Assembly: GCF_003952265.1 (NCBI RefSeq) | Contig: NZ_CP034438.1 | Coordinates: 434,001 to 498,000 of the forward strand | From: Flaviflexus salsibiostraticola | GTDB lineage: Bacteria > Actinomycetota > Actinomycetes > Actinomycetales > Actinomycetaceae | Direction: 5' to 3' | DNA length: 64,000 bases | In this document: piece after piece, positions 9,931 through 19,504 of the stretch | Position numbering within the stretch: the stretch's first letter is position 1 | Layout: each line of letters starts with the position of its first letter | Made by a program: the position numbers and the translations under genes | Notes under the pieces: generated by a model | Databases searched by the model: none | What the model saw: the letters and a program-made list of their open reading frames with translations, nothing else | What the model was told of the DNA's origin: nothing

Positions 9931-11784
9931 GTGCGTAGAGCACCGTTGAACGAGCGGCTCCATGAGCTGCCGCTACGACTGAAGGTTTCTATCCTCCTGG
10001 GAGTTGACGCGCTCGCCTGGTTGCTGGCGCTCCTCACAGTGACAACGCTCCGGTATGACTTCGGACTGAGCGATCCCCAGTGGGCGTGGGCAGTGAGCTT
10101 CACGATCCTCGCGATCGGTATCCACACGTCGAGCTTTGTATTCGCGAATTACCTCAGGGGTCGTAATCGCGTTGCAAGCTTCGATGAGGTCGTCGGGGTC
10201 GCCGCAACCACGCTTTTCATCGTGTTCCCCGTCGGTCTCCTGCTCTCGGCCTTCATCACCGACTTCCCCCGCGCCCTGCCTATCGTTATGCCTCCCCTCG
10301 CCCTCATCTTCATGGGAGCCTTCCGCGGAGTGTACCGACTTTTCGTCCAGCGCTCGCACATGAATAAGGCTGTCGCTGAGGCGGCAGTGCCTGTCCTCAT
10401 CTACGGCGCCGGCGAAGCCGGCCGCCAGGTCGCTAAGCTCGTCGATCACGCAGCAGAGCCGCCCTACCGGATACTCGGCTTCGTCGACGACAGCCGCGGC
10501 AAGCAGATGCTGAGGGTCAGGGACTACCGGGTGCTCGGCACAGGCGATGACCTCATCGACCTCGCAGAGCGCCTGGGTGCAAAGACCGTCATCCTCGCCA
10601 TCAGCAAGGCGCCCGCGAAGCTGGTCCAGCACGTCTCGCGCGAATGCACGTCGCACGGCCTCGACCTTGTCGTCATCCCGACTGTGCGGGAGATGATCGG
10701 TGGCCGTGTCAGCCTCGATCGGCTGCGCCAGTTCAACGTTGCTGACCTCCTGGGCCGGCGGCCCATCGAGACCGATGTTCGGTCGATCGCGGACTACGTC
10801 ATGGGCAAGCGCGTTCTCATCACCGGCGCCGGCGGCTCTATCGGCTCCGAGCTTGCCCGCCAGCTTCACCGCCTGGGTCCCGAGAAGCTCGTCCTGCTCG
10901 ATCGTGACGAGTCCGAGCTCCACGCTGTGCGCCTGTCGATCGACGGCGATGGCCTTCTCGACAGCGATGACATCGTCCTCTGCGACATCCGCGAGCCTGA
11001 CGCCCTGGAGGCGATCTTCGACCACCACCGGCCCGAGGTCGTCTTCCATGCAGCCGCCCTCAAGCACCTGCCGATGCTCGAGCGGTACCCGCTCGAGGGA
11101 TGGAAGACCAACACTCTCGGCACCCGCAACGTCCTTGCTGCCGCCCGGAAGTCCGGGGTCGAGCACTTCGTCAACATCTCCACCGACAAGGCAGCGGATG
11201 CCACGAGCGTCCTCGGCATCACTAAGCGATTCGCTGAGCGACTGACGTCGTGGCACGCGGTGGATGGCGGGCTCACGTACCTCTCCGTCCGCTTCGGCAA
11301 CGTCCTCGGCTCGCGAGGCTCCGTGCTCTACACGTTCAGGGCACAGATCGAGCGCGGGGGACCGGTGACAGTCACCGACCCAGACGTCACCCGCTTCTTC
11401 ATGACCATCCCCGAAGCCTGCGAGCTCGTCCTCCAGGCCGGCGCGATCGGCAACCCCGGTGATGTGCTTGTCCTCGACATGGGGGAGCCGGTCAAGATCG
11501 TCGATGTCGCCGAGAGGCTCATCGCCGAATCAGGCAAGGACATACAGATCAACTACACGGGGCTGAGGGCAGGGGAGAAGCTCCACGAGGTTCTCTTCAG
11601 TTCGTCGGAGGACAGCCAACCCAGTGGGCATCCGCTCATCTCCACGGTGAGGGTCCCGAGCCTTGCTCCCACGAACATTCCGGAGCTGCCCGAGACTCGG
11701 CAACAGGTGCTCGATCTGCTCGAAGCTGAAGAGGAATCGTCTCTCGAACTTCACGAAGTAACGAAATCCGGTACCGATGGCTAG
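9931..11784 (+). CDS. CapD/WbpM-like nucleotide-sugar dehydratase/epimerase, membrane-bound
   Basis: Protein of 617 residues with four TMs in the first 140 residues, then one Rossmann segment (IYGAGEAGRQVAKL, about 153-166) and a second, catalytic SDR domain (LITGAGGSIGSELARQL, about 293-309). FlaA1/WbpM/CapD proteins act on UDP-GlcNAc as 4,6-dehydratases at the membrane. The active-site stretch is STDKAADATSVLGITKRFAE; the position usually Met (WbpM type) or Tyr (FlaA1 type) before GxxK is Leu here, which may change or weaken catalysis. GTG start with GAGGTGAT just upstream. First gene of the operon. Confidence 0.9.
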   Translation: MRRAPLNERLHELPLRLKVSILLGVDALAWLLALLTVTTLRYDFGLSDPQWAWAVSFTILAIGIHTSSFVFANYLRGRNRVASFDEVVGVAATTLFIVFPVGLLLSAFITDFPRALPIVMPPLALIFMGAFRGVYRLFVQRSHMNKAVAEAAVPVLIYGAGEAGRQVAKLVDHAAEPPYRILGFVDDSRGKQMLRVRDYRVLGTGDDLIDLAERLGAKTVILAISKAPAKLVQHVSRECTSHGLDLVVIPTVREMIGGRVSLDRLRQFNVADLLGRRPIETDVRSIADYVMGKRVLITGAGGSIGSELARQLHRLGPEKLVLLDRDESELHAVRLSIDGDGLLDSDDIVLCDIREPDALEAIFDHHRPEVVFHAAALKHLPMLERYPLEGWKTNTLGTRNVLAAARKSGVEHFVNISTDKAADATSVLGITKRFAERLTSWHAVDGGLTYLSVRFGNVLGSRGSVLYTFRAQIERGGPVTVTDPDVTRFFMTIPEACELVLQAGAIGNPGDVLVLDMGEPVKIVDVAERLIAESGKDIQINYTGLRAGEKLHEVLFSSSEDSQPSGHPLISTVRVPSLAPTNIPELPETRQQVLDLLEAEEESSLELHEVTKSGTDG

Positions 11785-12778
11785 TATGCACTGGCTGCCT
11801 GCCGTTATCGGTGGCCTTGTAGCGATGATTTCGCCGATTGCATTCCGCCCACTCCTGAGGCGCCTTCAGATTGTCGATATCCCCAATGAACGCTCCTCGC
11901 ATGAGAAACCGACCCTACGAGGGGGAGGGCTCAGCACCGCGGCTGGACTCGTCATTGGTGTAGTGGTGGCTGCCGCAGTCATGGACGCCGATGTCGATCG
12001 AGATCTCATTCTCCTTATTGGAGCTGCTGGCATGAGCGCGGGAGTTTTGGGTTTTGTCGAGGATGTCCGTGGAGTCTCTGTCCAATGGCGGGCCGCCATA
12101 CAAGTAACCATCGGCGTCGCTATGGCTATCGTTCTTGTTCAATTGATCGACGCTCCGCTTCTCTGGATCCCAATTATTGGATTTGCATTCGTGGCCTATG
12201 TCAACGCGACCAACTTCATGGATGGCATCAATGGCATTTCCGGACTTCACGGTTTTGTAGTCGGCACGGCATTTGCAGCCCTGGGGACACTAAACGACTC
12301 GAGTTCGCTACTTGTTTCGGGCACGCTCTTGGCGTGTGTCAGCGCTGCTTTCTTACCGTGGAATTTCAGTCTAGGAGGGATGTTCCTTGGAGACGTCGGC
12401 AGCTACTTGCTTGGCGGGACCATCATTACAATGGCAGCAGTTGCCGTCCTGGAAGGCCTTCCTGTGCTGGCCGTGCTATCTCCCCTGAGCATTTACTTGG
12501 CAGACACCGGTGCAACTTTGGTCAAGAGAGTTCGACGAGGAGAGCGCTGGTATGCTGCCCACCGATCCCATGTCTACCAGCAGCTCTCCTCTTCAGGGTT
12601 GTCGCACCTCTCCTCGGCGTTAACCGTCGCCCTGTTCACCGCGATCAATATCGCGCTAGGGCTCTCGACAGTCATTGGTTTGTCACCGTTCATCGCGTCG
12701 GGTCTCATGATTGCCGTCGCCATGTTGTATCTCCATCTTCCGCGTGTCCTGCGGCAATCGTTGATCGGAGGTCATTGA
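11777..12778 (+). CDS. WecA/MraY-type undecaprenyl-phosphate sugar-phosphate transferase (GT4 polyprenyl)
   Basis: Polytopic membrane enzyme of 333 residues that starts a lipid-linked glycan by moving a sugar-1-phosphate to undecaprenyl phosphate. Family marks are NERSSHEKPTLRGGG (about 34-48), NFMDGINGISGLHG (about 140-153), GMFLGDVGSYLLGG (about 200-213) and the C-terminal AHRSHVYQ (about 258), which is in the place of the HxxH loop binding the sugar nucleotide. The start overlaps the upstream gene by 8 bases. With its two neighbours it matches the WbpM-WbpL-WbpV arrangement known for N-acetyl quinovosamine or fucosamine initiation. Confidence 0.9.
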   Translation: MASMHWLPAVIGGLVAMISPIAFRPLLRRLQIVDIPNERSSHEKPTLRGGGLSTAAGLVIGVVVAAAVMDADVDRDLILLIGAAGMSAGVLGFVEDVRGVSVQWRAAIQVTIGVAMAIVLVQLIDAPLLWIPIIGFAFVAYVNATNFMDGINGISGLHGFVVGTAFAALGTLNDSSSLLVSGTLLACVSAAFLPWNFSLGGMFLGDVGSYLLGGTIITMAAVAVLEGLPVLAVLSPLSIYLADTGATLVKRVRRGERWYAAHRSHVYQQLSSSGLSHLSSALTVALFTAINIALGLSTVIGLSPFIASGLMIAVAMLYLHLPRVLRQSLIGGH

Positions 12779-12779
12779 T

Positions 12780-13703
12780 ATGCGCATTGCTGTGACCGGT
12801 GCGAGCGGTTTCGTCGGACGGCATGTCGTCAATGCACTCTCTGAGTCCCATGAACTCGTGGCGCTATCTCGCTCTCCCGTCGATCTCCCGATCGGCGCGG
12901 AGAACCGTGTTGTTCCGTCAATCGATTCGCAAACCGATTGGTCCGGCTTGCTGGACGACGTCGATGTTGTTCTCCACCTGGCGGCTCGAGTTCATGTCAT
13001 GACTGAAACATCAGAAGATCCACTCGAGGAATTTCGCGAGGTCAATGCCAGAGGCACCGAGCGGTTAGCCCATGCATGCGTGCAACAGGGTGTCAAACGC
13101 CTCGTATTCGTGAGCTCTATCAAGGTGAATGGTGAGAGATCGGAGGGCAGGCCCCTAACTTCAGAGGACCTTCCAACCCCAGTCGATCCGTATGGAATTT
13201 CAAAGTTCGAGGGCGAACAGGCGCTGAAGGCGCTCTCAGACACGCGCAATTTGGAGGTCGTCATCGTCAGACCACCTGTCGTTTATGGACCCGGCGTGAA
13301 GGGTAATATCGAACGGCTCGCCCGCCTCACGAAGGTCGGACTGCCGCTACCCTTCGGCTCGATACAGAATCGTAGAACCATGCTGTCAATCTCCAACATG
13401 GTCGAGTGGCTGACCGCCGCTATGGAGTCCGAACACGTGCCGCCGCGGCCTCTCTTAATCGGAGATCCCTCACCAATCTCGACGCGAGACCTTGTTAAAT
13501 GGCTCGCAGAAGGACAAGGCCGACGCGTTCGTCAATTGCCGGTTCCGATTGAGATTATGAGATTCTTCGGAAGGCTGGCAGGGAAGCAAGACATGATTGA
13601 TCGATTAATCGGCGACCTGGAGCTTCGGCCTGATTTTGAGCAGTTCCCCGGGGTTCTCGGAAAACTGGAAACCCCGCATGAAGGGGTGGTCAGAGTTGGC
13701 TGA
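12780..13703 (+). CDS. NAD-dependent epimerase/reductase, WbpV-like
   Basis: Extended short-chain dehydrogenase of 307 residues: nucleotide loop TGASGFVGRHV (about 5-15), Ser in VFVSSIKVNG, and YxxxK in DPYGISKFEGE (about 138-148). It follows the WecA-like gene by one base. Proteins of this type next to a WbpM-like dehydratase and a WecA-like transferase reduce the 4-keto intermediate to a 6-deoxy amino sugar. The exact product, quinovosamine or fucosamine, cannot be read from sequence. Confidence 0.85.
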   Translation: MRIAVTGASGFVGRHVVNALSESHELVALSRSPVDLPIGAENRVVPSIDSQTDWSGLLDDVDVVLHLAARVHVMTETSEDPLEEFREVNARGTERLAHACVQQGVKRLVFVSSIKVNGERSEGRPLTSEDLPTPVDPYGISKFEGEQALKALSDTRNLEVVIVRPPVVYGPGVKGNIERLARLTKVGLPLPFGSIQNRRTMLSISNMVEWLTAAMESEHVPPRPLLIGDPSPISTRDLVKWLAEGQGRRVRQLPVPIEIMRFFGRLAGKQDMIDRLIGDLELRPDFEQFPGVLGKLETPHEGVVRVG

Positions 13704-14919
13704 TCAATCTGAGTGCGATTCATCCATTAAGACCACGGATCGAGTTCGCTTGGTTTATGGCATCACGATCGGCAGAAGTGCGTACTCATTTCTTCGTGGA
13801 CAACTCGAGTGGTTCAAGGAGCGGGGATACGATGTCACGCTCGTTACGAGTCCCGATGAATCCGCCAAGTCTGCTGCTGACCGTGAAGGTGTCTCGTTAA
13901 CTTCAATCCCGATGGCCCGAGAGTTGTCACCTAAGTTGGATCTCGCTGCTCTAATTTCTTGGATTCGGGAACTGAGAAAACTGCAACCTCACATCGTAAA
14001 TATCAGCACACCAAAGGCAGGGTTACTCGGTGGACTTGCCGCTTGGCTCCTTAGGGTACCCAAGCGTGTCTATGTCGTGAGAGGGCTCAGATTAGAAGGC
14101 GCGTCGGGTCTCAAGCGCATCATTCTATGGTGCGTTGAGTGGTCAACTCATCGACTGGCAACCGACGTGGTCTACGTCAGTCAATCCCTCGCGAAGGAGG
14201 GATCCGAACTGAGGCTTGTGCCCCCGAAAGGCGGCTGGGTGATTGGGCACGGCAGTAGCAACGGTGTATTTGCTGAGGCTGTTGCCGAGCGGGCAGCCAC
14301 TATGGACGCTCCCTTGCTCGGTCAAGGTTTATCTATTCCCACAGGCGCGTTCGTCGTAGGCTTCGTCGGGCGGCTGAACCACGATAAGGGCGTTGACACG
14401 CTGATTCGAGCGCTCTCAAACCCCTATATCAACCCAAAGGTGCACCTGTTAGTGATTGGACCCGTTGAGGACTCCGTTCTTGTCGAGCAGCTAGCTTCCC
14501 TTTCGATTGGGGTCAGCACCGTTGGCTGGACTAACGATGTCTGGGGATACCTTTCAGTAGTCGACACTCTCGTCCTTCCTACTCGCAGAGAAGGATTTCC
14601 CAACGTCGTTTTGGAGGCCGCGTCAGCGGGAATTCCAGCGATTACTACGCGCGCTACAGGAGCCGTGGACTCTGTCATCGATGGAGAGACTGGCTACCTG
14701 ATAGACGTCGACGATAGCGATGCGTTGACCGAAAGAATCAATCAGTTGGCTGCCAGACCGGAACTCGCTCAAGTACTCGGTGAAAACGCGGCAGAGAGGG
14801 CACGAAACGACTACAGGCCAGAAATCATCTGGCAAGGTCTGGCGGATATCCTCGAAGGAGTTGCTTCGTCCGAACATGCTGTTCGGATCCAGCACCAATC
14901 GGTTGGAAATGGAAGGTAA
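13678..14919 (+). CDS. Glycosyltransferase family 4-type
   Basis: GT-B glycosyltransferase of about 413 residues. The C-terminal domain has GFVGRLNHDKGVDTLI and the donor-binding region PTRREGFPNVVLEAASAG with the EGFPNxxLE motif, both typical of retaining GT4 enzymes. The N-terminal domain begins RLVYGITIGRSAYSFLRGQ, as in acceptor-side domains of capsule GTs. The frame is open from a TTG at 13636. I chose the ATG at 13678; a TTG at 13696, preceded by AAGGGGTGG and overlapping the upstream stop, is equally possible. It would add a sugar to the lipid-linked acceptor in the cytoplasm. Confidence 0.9.
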   Translation: MKGWSELADQSECDSSIKTTDRVRLVYGITIGRSAYSFLRGQLEWFKERGYDVTLVTSPDESAKSAADREGVSLTSIPMARELSPKLDLAALISWIRELRKLQPHIVNISTPKAGLLGGLAAWLLRVPKRVYVVRGLRLEGASGLKRIILWCVEWSTHRLATDVVYVSQSLAKEGSELRLVPPKGGWVIGHGSSNGVFAEAVAERAATMDAPLLGQGLSIPTGAFVVGFVGRLNHDKGVDTLIRALSNPYINPKVHLLVIGPVEDSVLVEQLASLSIGVSTVGWTNDVWGYLSVVDTLVLPTRREGFPNVVLEAASAGIPAITTRATGAVDSVIDGETGYLIDVDDSDALTERINQLAARPELAQVLGENAAERARNDYRPEIIWQGLADILEGVASSEHAVRIQHQSVGNGR

Positions 14920-15869
14920 TGAGAGTTTTAATCACTGGCGGGGCCGGCTTCATTGGGTCGAACCTTGCGAAGCACATCAATAAGCATGATGGAGCCACGG
15001 AAGTTCGAGTCATTGATGACCTCAGCACGGGCTACGAGGACAACTTGGACGGCACAAACGTGGAATTCATCCGCGCGAGCATTTTGGACTACAACGCGCT
15101 CGTGCACGCGGCAACGTGCGTCGACTCAATTGTCCACCTTGCCGCGATTCCCAGTGTGCCAAGGTCGATAGCGGACCCTGTCGCCTCCCACGCCGCGAAT
15201 GCCACCGGAACTTTGAATGTTCTCGAAGCGGCGCGTCAAGCGCACGTGGGCCACGTAGTCGTCGCGTCCTCGAGCTCTGTCTACGGATCAAACCCCAATC
15301 TGCCAAAGAGCGAGTTCGATTGGACGCGCCCGATGAGTCCATACGCAGTGAGTAAGGCAGCCACTGAAGGATATGCGATTGCATATCAGTTCTCCTACGG
15401 ACTAAAGACATTGGCCTTCAGATTCTTCAACGTCTTCGGGCCCGGGCAAGCAGCTGGCCATGCCTATGCGGCTGTAATCCCCAAATTTCTGGATGCCGCT
15501 CTTGATGGCAGAGCCGTCGAGGTCCACGGTGATGGCCTGCAGTCCCGCGACTTTACCTATGTCGAGACTGTTTGTGCGGTCATTTTCAGTGCGATCCAGA
15601 ATCAGACTCACAGTCTGGACCCCGTTAACCTCGCATATGGCACCAACACCACCCTGCTGTCCTTGCTCGATGAAGTTGAATCCCAACTAGGGCGACAGAT
15701 AGAGCGAATCCATACGGGGCCGAGAACCGGCGATGTACGTGCGTCGCAGGCAGATAATAGTCGCGTGCGGGAGCTGTTCCCACATGTACGGCCCGTTGAC
15801 CTGACGGAAGGCCTAACAGCGACGATCAAGTGGTTTGAGCAGACAAAGAGAACGGCAGCAAACGCATGA
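14919..15869 (+). CDS. UDP-N-acetylglucosamine 4-epimerase-like SDR (WbpP/TviC type)
   Basis: Extended SDR of 316 residues with [15 protein letters not shown] at the N-terminus, SSSSVYG (about 126) and YAVSK (about 147-151) as catalytic Tyr-Lys pair, followed by [11 protein letters not shown]. The ATG shares one base with the previous stop (TAATG). The next gene overlaps by 4 bases and encodes a UDP-sugar C6 dehydrogenase; the pair resembles the TviC-TviB or WbpP-WbpO pair that makes UDP-GalNAc uronic acid. Confidence 0.87.
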   Translation: MRVLITGGAGFIGSNLAKHINKHDGATEVRVIDDLSTGYEDNLDGTNVEFIRASILDYNALVHAATCVDSIVHLAAIPSVPRSIADPVASHAANATGTLNVLEAARQAHVGHVVVASSSSVYGSNPNLPKSEFDWTRPMSPYAVSKAATEGYAIAYQFSYGLKTLAFRFFNVFGPGQAAGHAYAAVIPKFLDAALDGRAVEVHGDGLQSRDFTYVETVCAVIFSAIQNQTHSLDPVNLAYGTNTTLLSLLDEVESQLGRQIERIHTGPRTGDVRASQADNSRVRELFPHVRPVDLTEGLTATIKWFEQTKRTAANA

Positions 15870-17143
15870 ATCTCAAAGACACCCGAATCGCCGTGATCGG
15901 ACTCGGCTACGTCGGACTGCCGCTCGCCGTCGAGTTTGCCAAGAAGTTCCCAGTCATTGGGTATGACATTAAAAAGTCCCGCATCGCTGAGCTTCGTGAG
16001 GGGCGCGACAGTACTAGGGAAGTCGAAGCGGCGGAACTGGCAACTGCTCATCGACTCTCCTTTACTGACGACCCCGCAAACCTTGATGAAGCAAACGTCT
16101 TCATCGTCACCGCACCCACTCCGATCAATAAGAATAATCAGCCCGATTTGGGGCCTTTACTCGCGGCTTCTAAGACTGTAGGGCAGCATCTGAGCGAGGG
16201 CGACGTGGTGATTTTTGAATCTACTGTGTATCCGGGCGCTACTGAAGATGATTGCGTCCCTGTGCTTGAGCGGGAAAGCGGCCTGAAGTATAACGAGGGA
16301 TTTTTTGTAGGTTACAGTCCGGAACGCATCAATCCCGGCGACAAGGTTCACCGTTTTAGCACGATTGTCAAGGTAACTTCCGGGTCTACCACGGCAGCCG
16401 CAGATTTCGTGGATGCCCTGTATTCCGCAGTGGTAAAGGCAGGCACGTACAAAGCTCGCTCGATCCGGGTGGCGGAGGCGGCCAAGGTAATCGAGAACAC
16501 TCAGCGTGACGTCAACATCGCTTTGATAAACGAATTGGCGATCCTATTCAACCGGCTCGACCTCGACACTGAGGCCGTTCTCGACGCAGCAAGTTCGAAG
16601 TGGAATTTCCTTCCTTTCCGACCGGGTCTCGTTGGGGGACACTGTATCGGTGTCGATCCCTACTACTTAACTCACAAGGCGCAGGCCGTCGGATACCATC
16701 CTGAAATCATTCTCGCTGGTCGCCGTCTGAACGACTCGATGGGGTCTCATGTCTCCTCCCAATTAGTAAAAGCGATGTCGAGACGGGGAATTCGGATTCT
16801 TGACGCTCGCGTACTGATCCTGGGCCTCACGTTCAAGGAGAACACTCCGGACATCCGTAACACCCGCGTGGTCGATATTATCTCCGATCTTTCGTCGTAC
16901 GGAGTTCGCGCAGAAGTCCATGATCCACTGGCGGATCCCGCTACAGCACGTCGGGATTGTGGTGTCACACTGATTGACGAACCGTCTCGCGGTTATTACG
17001 ACGCGATCATATTGGCCGTTGCGCACCGTGAGTTCGTCGAGTTGGGAGCCGAAGAGATTCGGAAATTCGGCAAGGAAGGTTGCAGTATTCTCTATGACCT
17101 CAAGTGCGTTCTAAGTCGCGACTCCGTCGACCTTAGACTATGA
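15866..17143 (+). CDS. UDP-N-acetylhexosamine C6 dehydrogenase (TviB/WbpO-like)
   Basis: NAD-dependent UDP-sugar dehydrogenase of 425 residues that oxidises C6 of UDP-GlcNAc or UDP-GalNAc to the acid. Seen are the Rossmann loop [15 protein letters not shown] (about 9-23), [14 protein letters not shown] (about 83-96), [12 protein letters not shown], and the catalytic Cys in [13 protein letters not shown] (about 254-266). The C-terminal [19 protein letters not shown] belongs to the UDP-binding domain. Start ATGA overlaps the epimerase stop. It implies an acidic sugar and a negatively charged polymer. Confidence 0.92.
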   Translation: MNLKDTRIAVIGLGYVGLPLAVEFAKKFPVIGYDIKKSRIAELREGRDSTREVEAAELATAHRLSFTDDPANLDEANVFIVTAPTPINKNNQPDLGPLLAASKTVGQHLSEGDVVIFESTVYPGATEDDCVPVLERESGLKYNEGFFVGYSPERINPGDKVHRFSTIVKVTSGSTTAAADFVDALYSAVVKAGTYKARSIRVAEAAKVIENTQRDVNIALINELAILFNRLDLDTEAVLDAASSKWNFLPFRPGLVGGHCIGVDPYYLTHKAQAVGYHPEIILAGRRLNDSMGSHVSSQLVKAMSRRGIRILDARVLILGLTFKENTPDIRNTRVVDIISDLSSYGVRAEVHDPLADPATARRDCGVTLIDEPSRGYYDAIILAVAHREFVELGAEEIRKFGKEGCSILYDLKCVLSRDSVDLRL

Positions 17144-17189
17144 GAGATGGAATCTACAGTGAGACGTCAGATCTGGAGCTAGGAGAGGC

Positions 17190-18221
17190 ATGCTCACAGC
17201 AGTGACCTCCTATGGTCCGCAGAGTGGCAGTGCTCGGGTGCGAGTTTACGATTGGCTCGATCACTTGGGGATCAAAGCCGACCTCGTCAGCTACACGAGG
17301 ATGCCGAACAACTCAGTAGGTGCGTTAGCTCGCACGCCTTTACGAACTATCCGGCGAGAGTTTGAGATTCGTCGGCTCGCTTCTGAGAGTCGCACGTCAC
17401 CGGTGCTAATTTCGCGGAGAGCCAGCCCGTTCTCGGACGGGAGTGTCGAACGACGCCTAATGGAGAATTCTGCGAAGGGCGTCTACGACTTTGACGACGC
17501 GATAATGTTAGACGATGGAAAGTTTCGGATTCCCAGACTCTCCAACTCCCGTAGATGGGAGATCTCCGTGGAGAGTGCCGACGTGGTCATTGCTGGCAAC
17601 GCCTATTTGGCTGAATCTGCTGCGAAGCTAAACTCCGATGTCCGCGTGATCCCAAGCTGTGTCTCACCTGAGCAGTATCTGCCCAAGGAGACCTATGAGT
17701 GCGCTTATCGTCATCCTGTTGCAGTCTGGCTCGGTAGTCCGAGCACAGAGACTTACCTGCGGACGATAGAGGGAGCCCTCCTGAATGAGCACAAAAGGTC
17801 GGGCCTACGATTGCGATTGGTTAGCAGAGGAAACGGGTCTCTTGGCGCCCTCGACGTTATGACTGATCGTTTCGAATGGTCGTTGTCGAGCTTTGCCGCT
17901 CGCCTGACGGATGTGGACTTCGGCATTATGCCTCTACCAGACACTGCCTGGTCCCGGGGCAAATGCGCTTACAAGTTACTTCAGTATGGTGCCGCGGGGC
18001 TACCCTCAATAGCCAGCCCTGTTGGAGCGAATGGTGATGTGATTCATAAGTTCGGCTCTCTTGGAGCAGAGAGTTCGGATGAATGGAAACGCTCGCTTGC
18101 AGATATGGTGTCGTCTTCGCGAGAAGAACGCCAAGATATGGGCATTAGGAGTAGGGAAACAGTGCTTCGCCACTATAGCTTTCAGGCGTGGGAAGACGAG
18201 TGGGCTAAAGCAGTACTGTAA
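17190..18221 (+). CDS. Putative glycosyltransferase (GT4-like)
   Basis: Protein of 343 residues. The N-terminal part has SGSARVRVYDWLDHLGI and YDFDDAIMLDD, both common in actinobacterial capsule glycosyltransferases. The C-terminal part has FGIMPLPDTAWSRGKCAYK followed by LLQYGAAGLPSIASPVGAN, which matches the donor-site region of GT-B enzymes. It lies 46 bases after the dehydrogenase and its ribosome site is AGGAG at 17181-17185. Overall similarity to well-known families is weak, so the acceptor and donor are unknown. Confidence 0.75.
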   Translation: MLTAVTSYGPQSGSARVRVYDWLDHLGIKADLVSYTRMPNNSVGALARTPLRTIRREFEIRRLASESRTSPVLISRRASPFSDGSVERRLMENSAKGVYDFDDAIMLDDGKFRIPRLSNSRRWEISVESADVVIAGNAYLAESAAKLNSDVRVIPSCVSPEQYLPKETYECAYRHPVAVWLGSPSTETYLRTIEGALLNEHKRSGLRLRLVSRGNGSLGALDVMTDRFEWSLSSFAARLTDVDFGIMPLPDTAWSRGKCAYKLLQYGAAGLPSIASPVGANGDVIHKFGSLGAESSDEWKRSLADMVSSSREERQDMGIRSRETVLRHYSFQAWEDEWAKAVL

Positions 18222-18227
18222 CTCTAC

Positions 18228-19418
18228 TTGCATGACAAAGGAATAGGCTCGGCGCGAACCACAGTGACAGCGGAATCTCTTTATAAAGCGGGAACTCTAG
18301 GTGCAGTGTCACTTACTCAGCTTGCTCCGCAAGTATCGGGGATGTTGACTCTCTCAACTTTCCAATTCGGAGCATTTTCTGCCGGGTATCTGACTTTTGC
18401 TCTCGCTTCGTCGTTCTCTTTGTCTGCGATCTCCGAAGCTTATGCCAGATCGGTTACCTGGTCCGATACGCGGTCTTCGCCTGCCGATTATGCGGCGGTT
18501 TCGACGTGGACGGCTGGGTTTTTTGGTGCAGTTGCAGGTGTTATTTTCGGCTTTATGGAGGGCTCGCTACTCACAGCAGTTTTGGGCTTCCTCTCGGTGA
18601 CTCTGGCGGGCCGGCGATTTCCCATAAGATACTTGGAGATAAGATTAGGGTCTTGGCGTCGATTATTCACGACTGAACTACTGGCGTTGGTCCTCTTCTC
18701 CACGGTCATGTTCTGCGTCGGCGACTTTTCCAACCAGCTTGACATTCTCCTCCTGGCTTGGACGGTTGCTGGCATAGCCCATTGGGTTCTTGGGTCGATG
18801 CGCGAGGTGGGTGGCCCGCTGTCCGTTGTCCGCTGGTTCAAGCATTATTGGTCCGCTATGAGTCCTCTTCTAAAGGATTCTGCGATGTTGGATATGAGCG
18901 CAGTTGGCACGCCATACTTACTAATCCCCGTCCTGGGTGCTGCCGACTTTGGAATCTACCGTGCCATATCTAATTTTTCTGCCCCGGTCAGGATGTTAAT
19001 TAATCTCTTACGTCCACAACTATCCCGTCGCGACGTTCGCGAAGTATTCGCAATGAGCGTGGTTGGTTTAGTAGCTCTGTTAGGGATGTTTTGCGGCATA
19101 GTGGGTGCTTCGATACTGCTGTACGTCGAGCACCATCCGCTGGGGATCGACGTCTTGGACGAAGTTTCGGCATACTGGGCCCCTGCTGGAATCTTCCTGG
19201 CTGGTTCTATGGTCGGGCATTACTTATATGTCAACGCCAGGACACGATTGATCGAGCGTGACCTTATTAGAGGTCGCTTGCTTCAAAGCGGGATTTCAAT
19301 CGCTCTGCCGCTTCTAGGAGCACTCTCTGGCTTAAGTGGCGCAATATGGATGTTCAGCATTGGCACCCTGCTTGGCTCTCTAGTTTGGCTTTGGATATGC
19401 TTTAGGATGGTCGATTGA
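18228..19418 (+). CDS. Polysaccharide flippase candidate (Wzx-like)
   Basis: Very hydrophobic protein of about 396 residues with 10-12 predicted TM segments spread over its length and few charged residues, as in the PST/MATE-like flippases that turn lipid-linked repeat units over the membrane. No single motif proves it; the call rests on topology, length and position between glycosyltransferase and polymerase genes. The frame begins with TTG at 18228 without a good ribosome site; GTG at 18264 is an alternative. Codon use is AT-richer than in the housekeeping genes. Confidence 0.6.
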   Translation: MHDKGIGSARTTVTAESLYKAGTLGAVSLTQLAPQVSGMLTLSTFQFGAFSAGYLTFALASSFSLSAISEAYARSVTWSDTRSSPADYAAVSTWTAGFFGAVAGVIFGFMEGSLLTAVLGFLSVTLAGRRFPIRYLEIRLGSWRRLFTTELLALVLFSTVMFCVGDFSNQLDILLLAWTVAGIAHWVLGSMREVGGPLSVVRWFKHYWSAMSPLLKDSAMLDMSAVGTPYLLIPVLGAADFGIYRAISNFSAPVRMLINLLRPQLSRRDVREVFAMSVVGLVALLGMFCGIVGASILLYVEHHPLGIDVLDEVSAYWAPAGIFLAGSMVGHYLYVNARTRLIERDLIRGRLLQSGISIALPLLGALSGLSGAIWMFSIGTLLGSLVWLWICFRMVD

Positions 19419-19504
19419 ATGCTGGGGATATCTCGTCCAATGACTGAGGGCTTCAGAGGAAAAAAAGGAAGATTCGAAATTTTCAGCGAGAAAGCTCAGA
19501 GACC

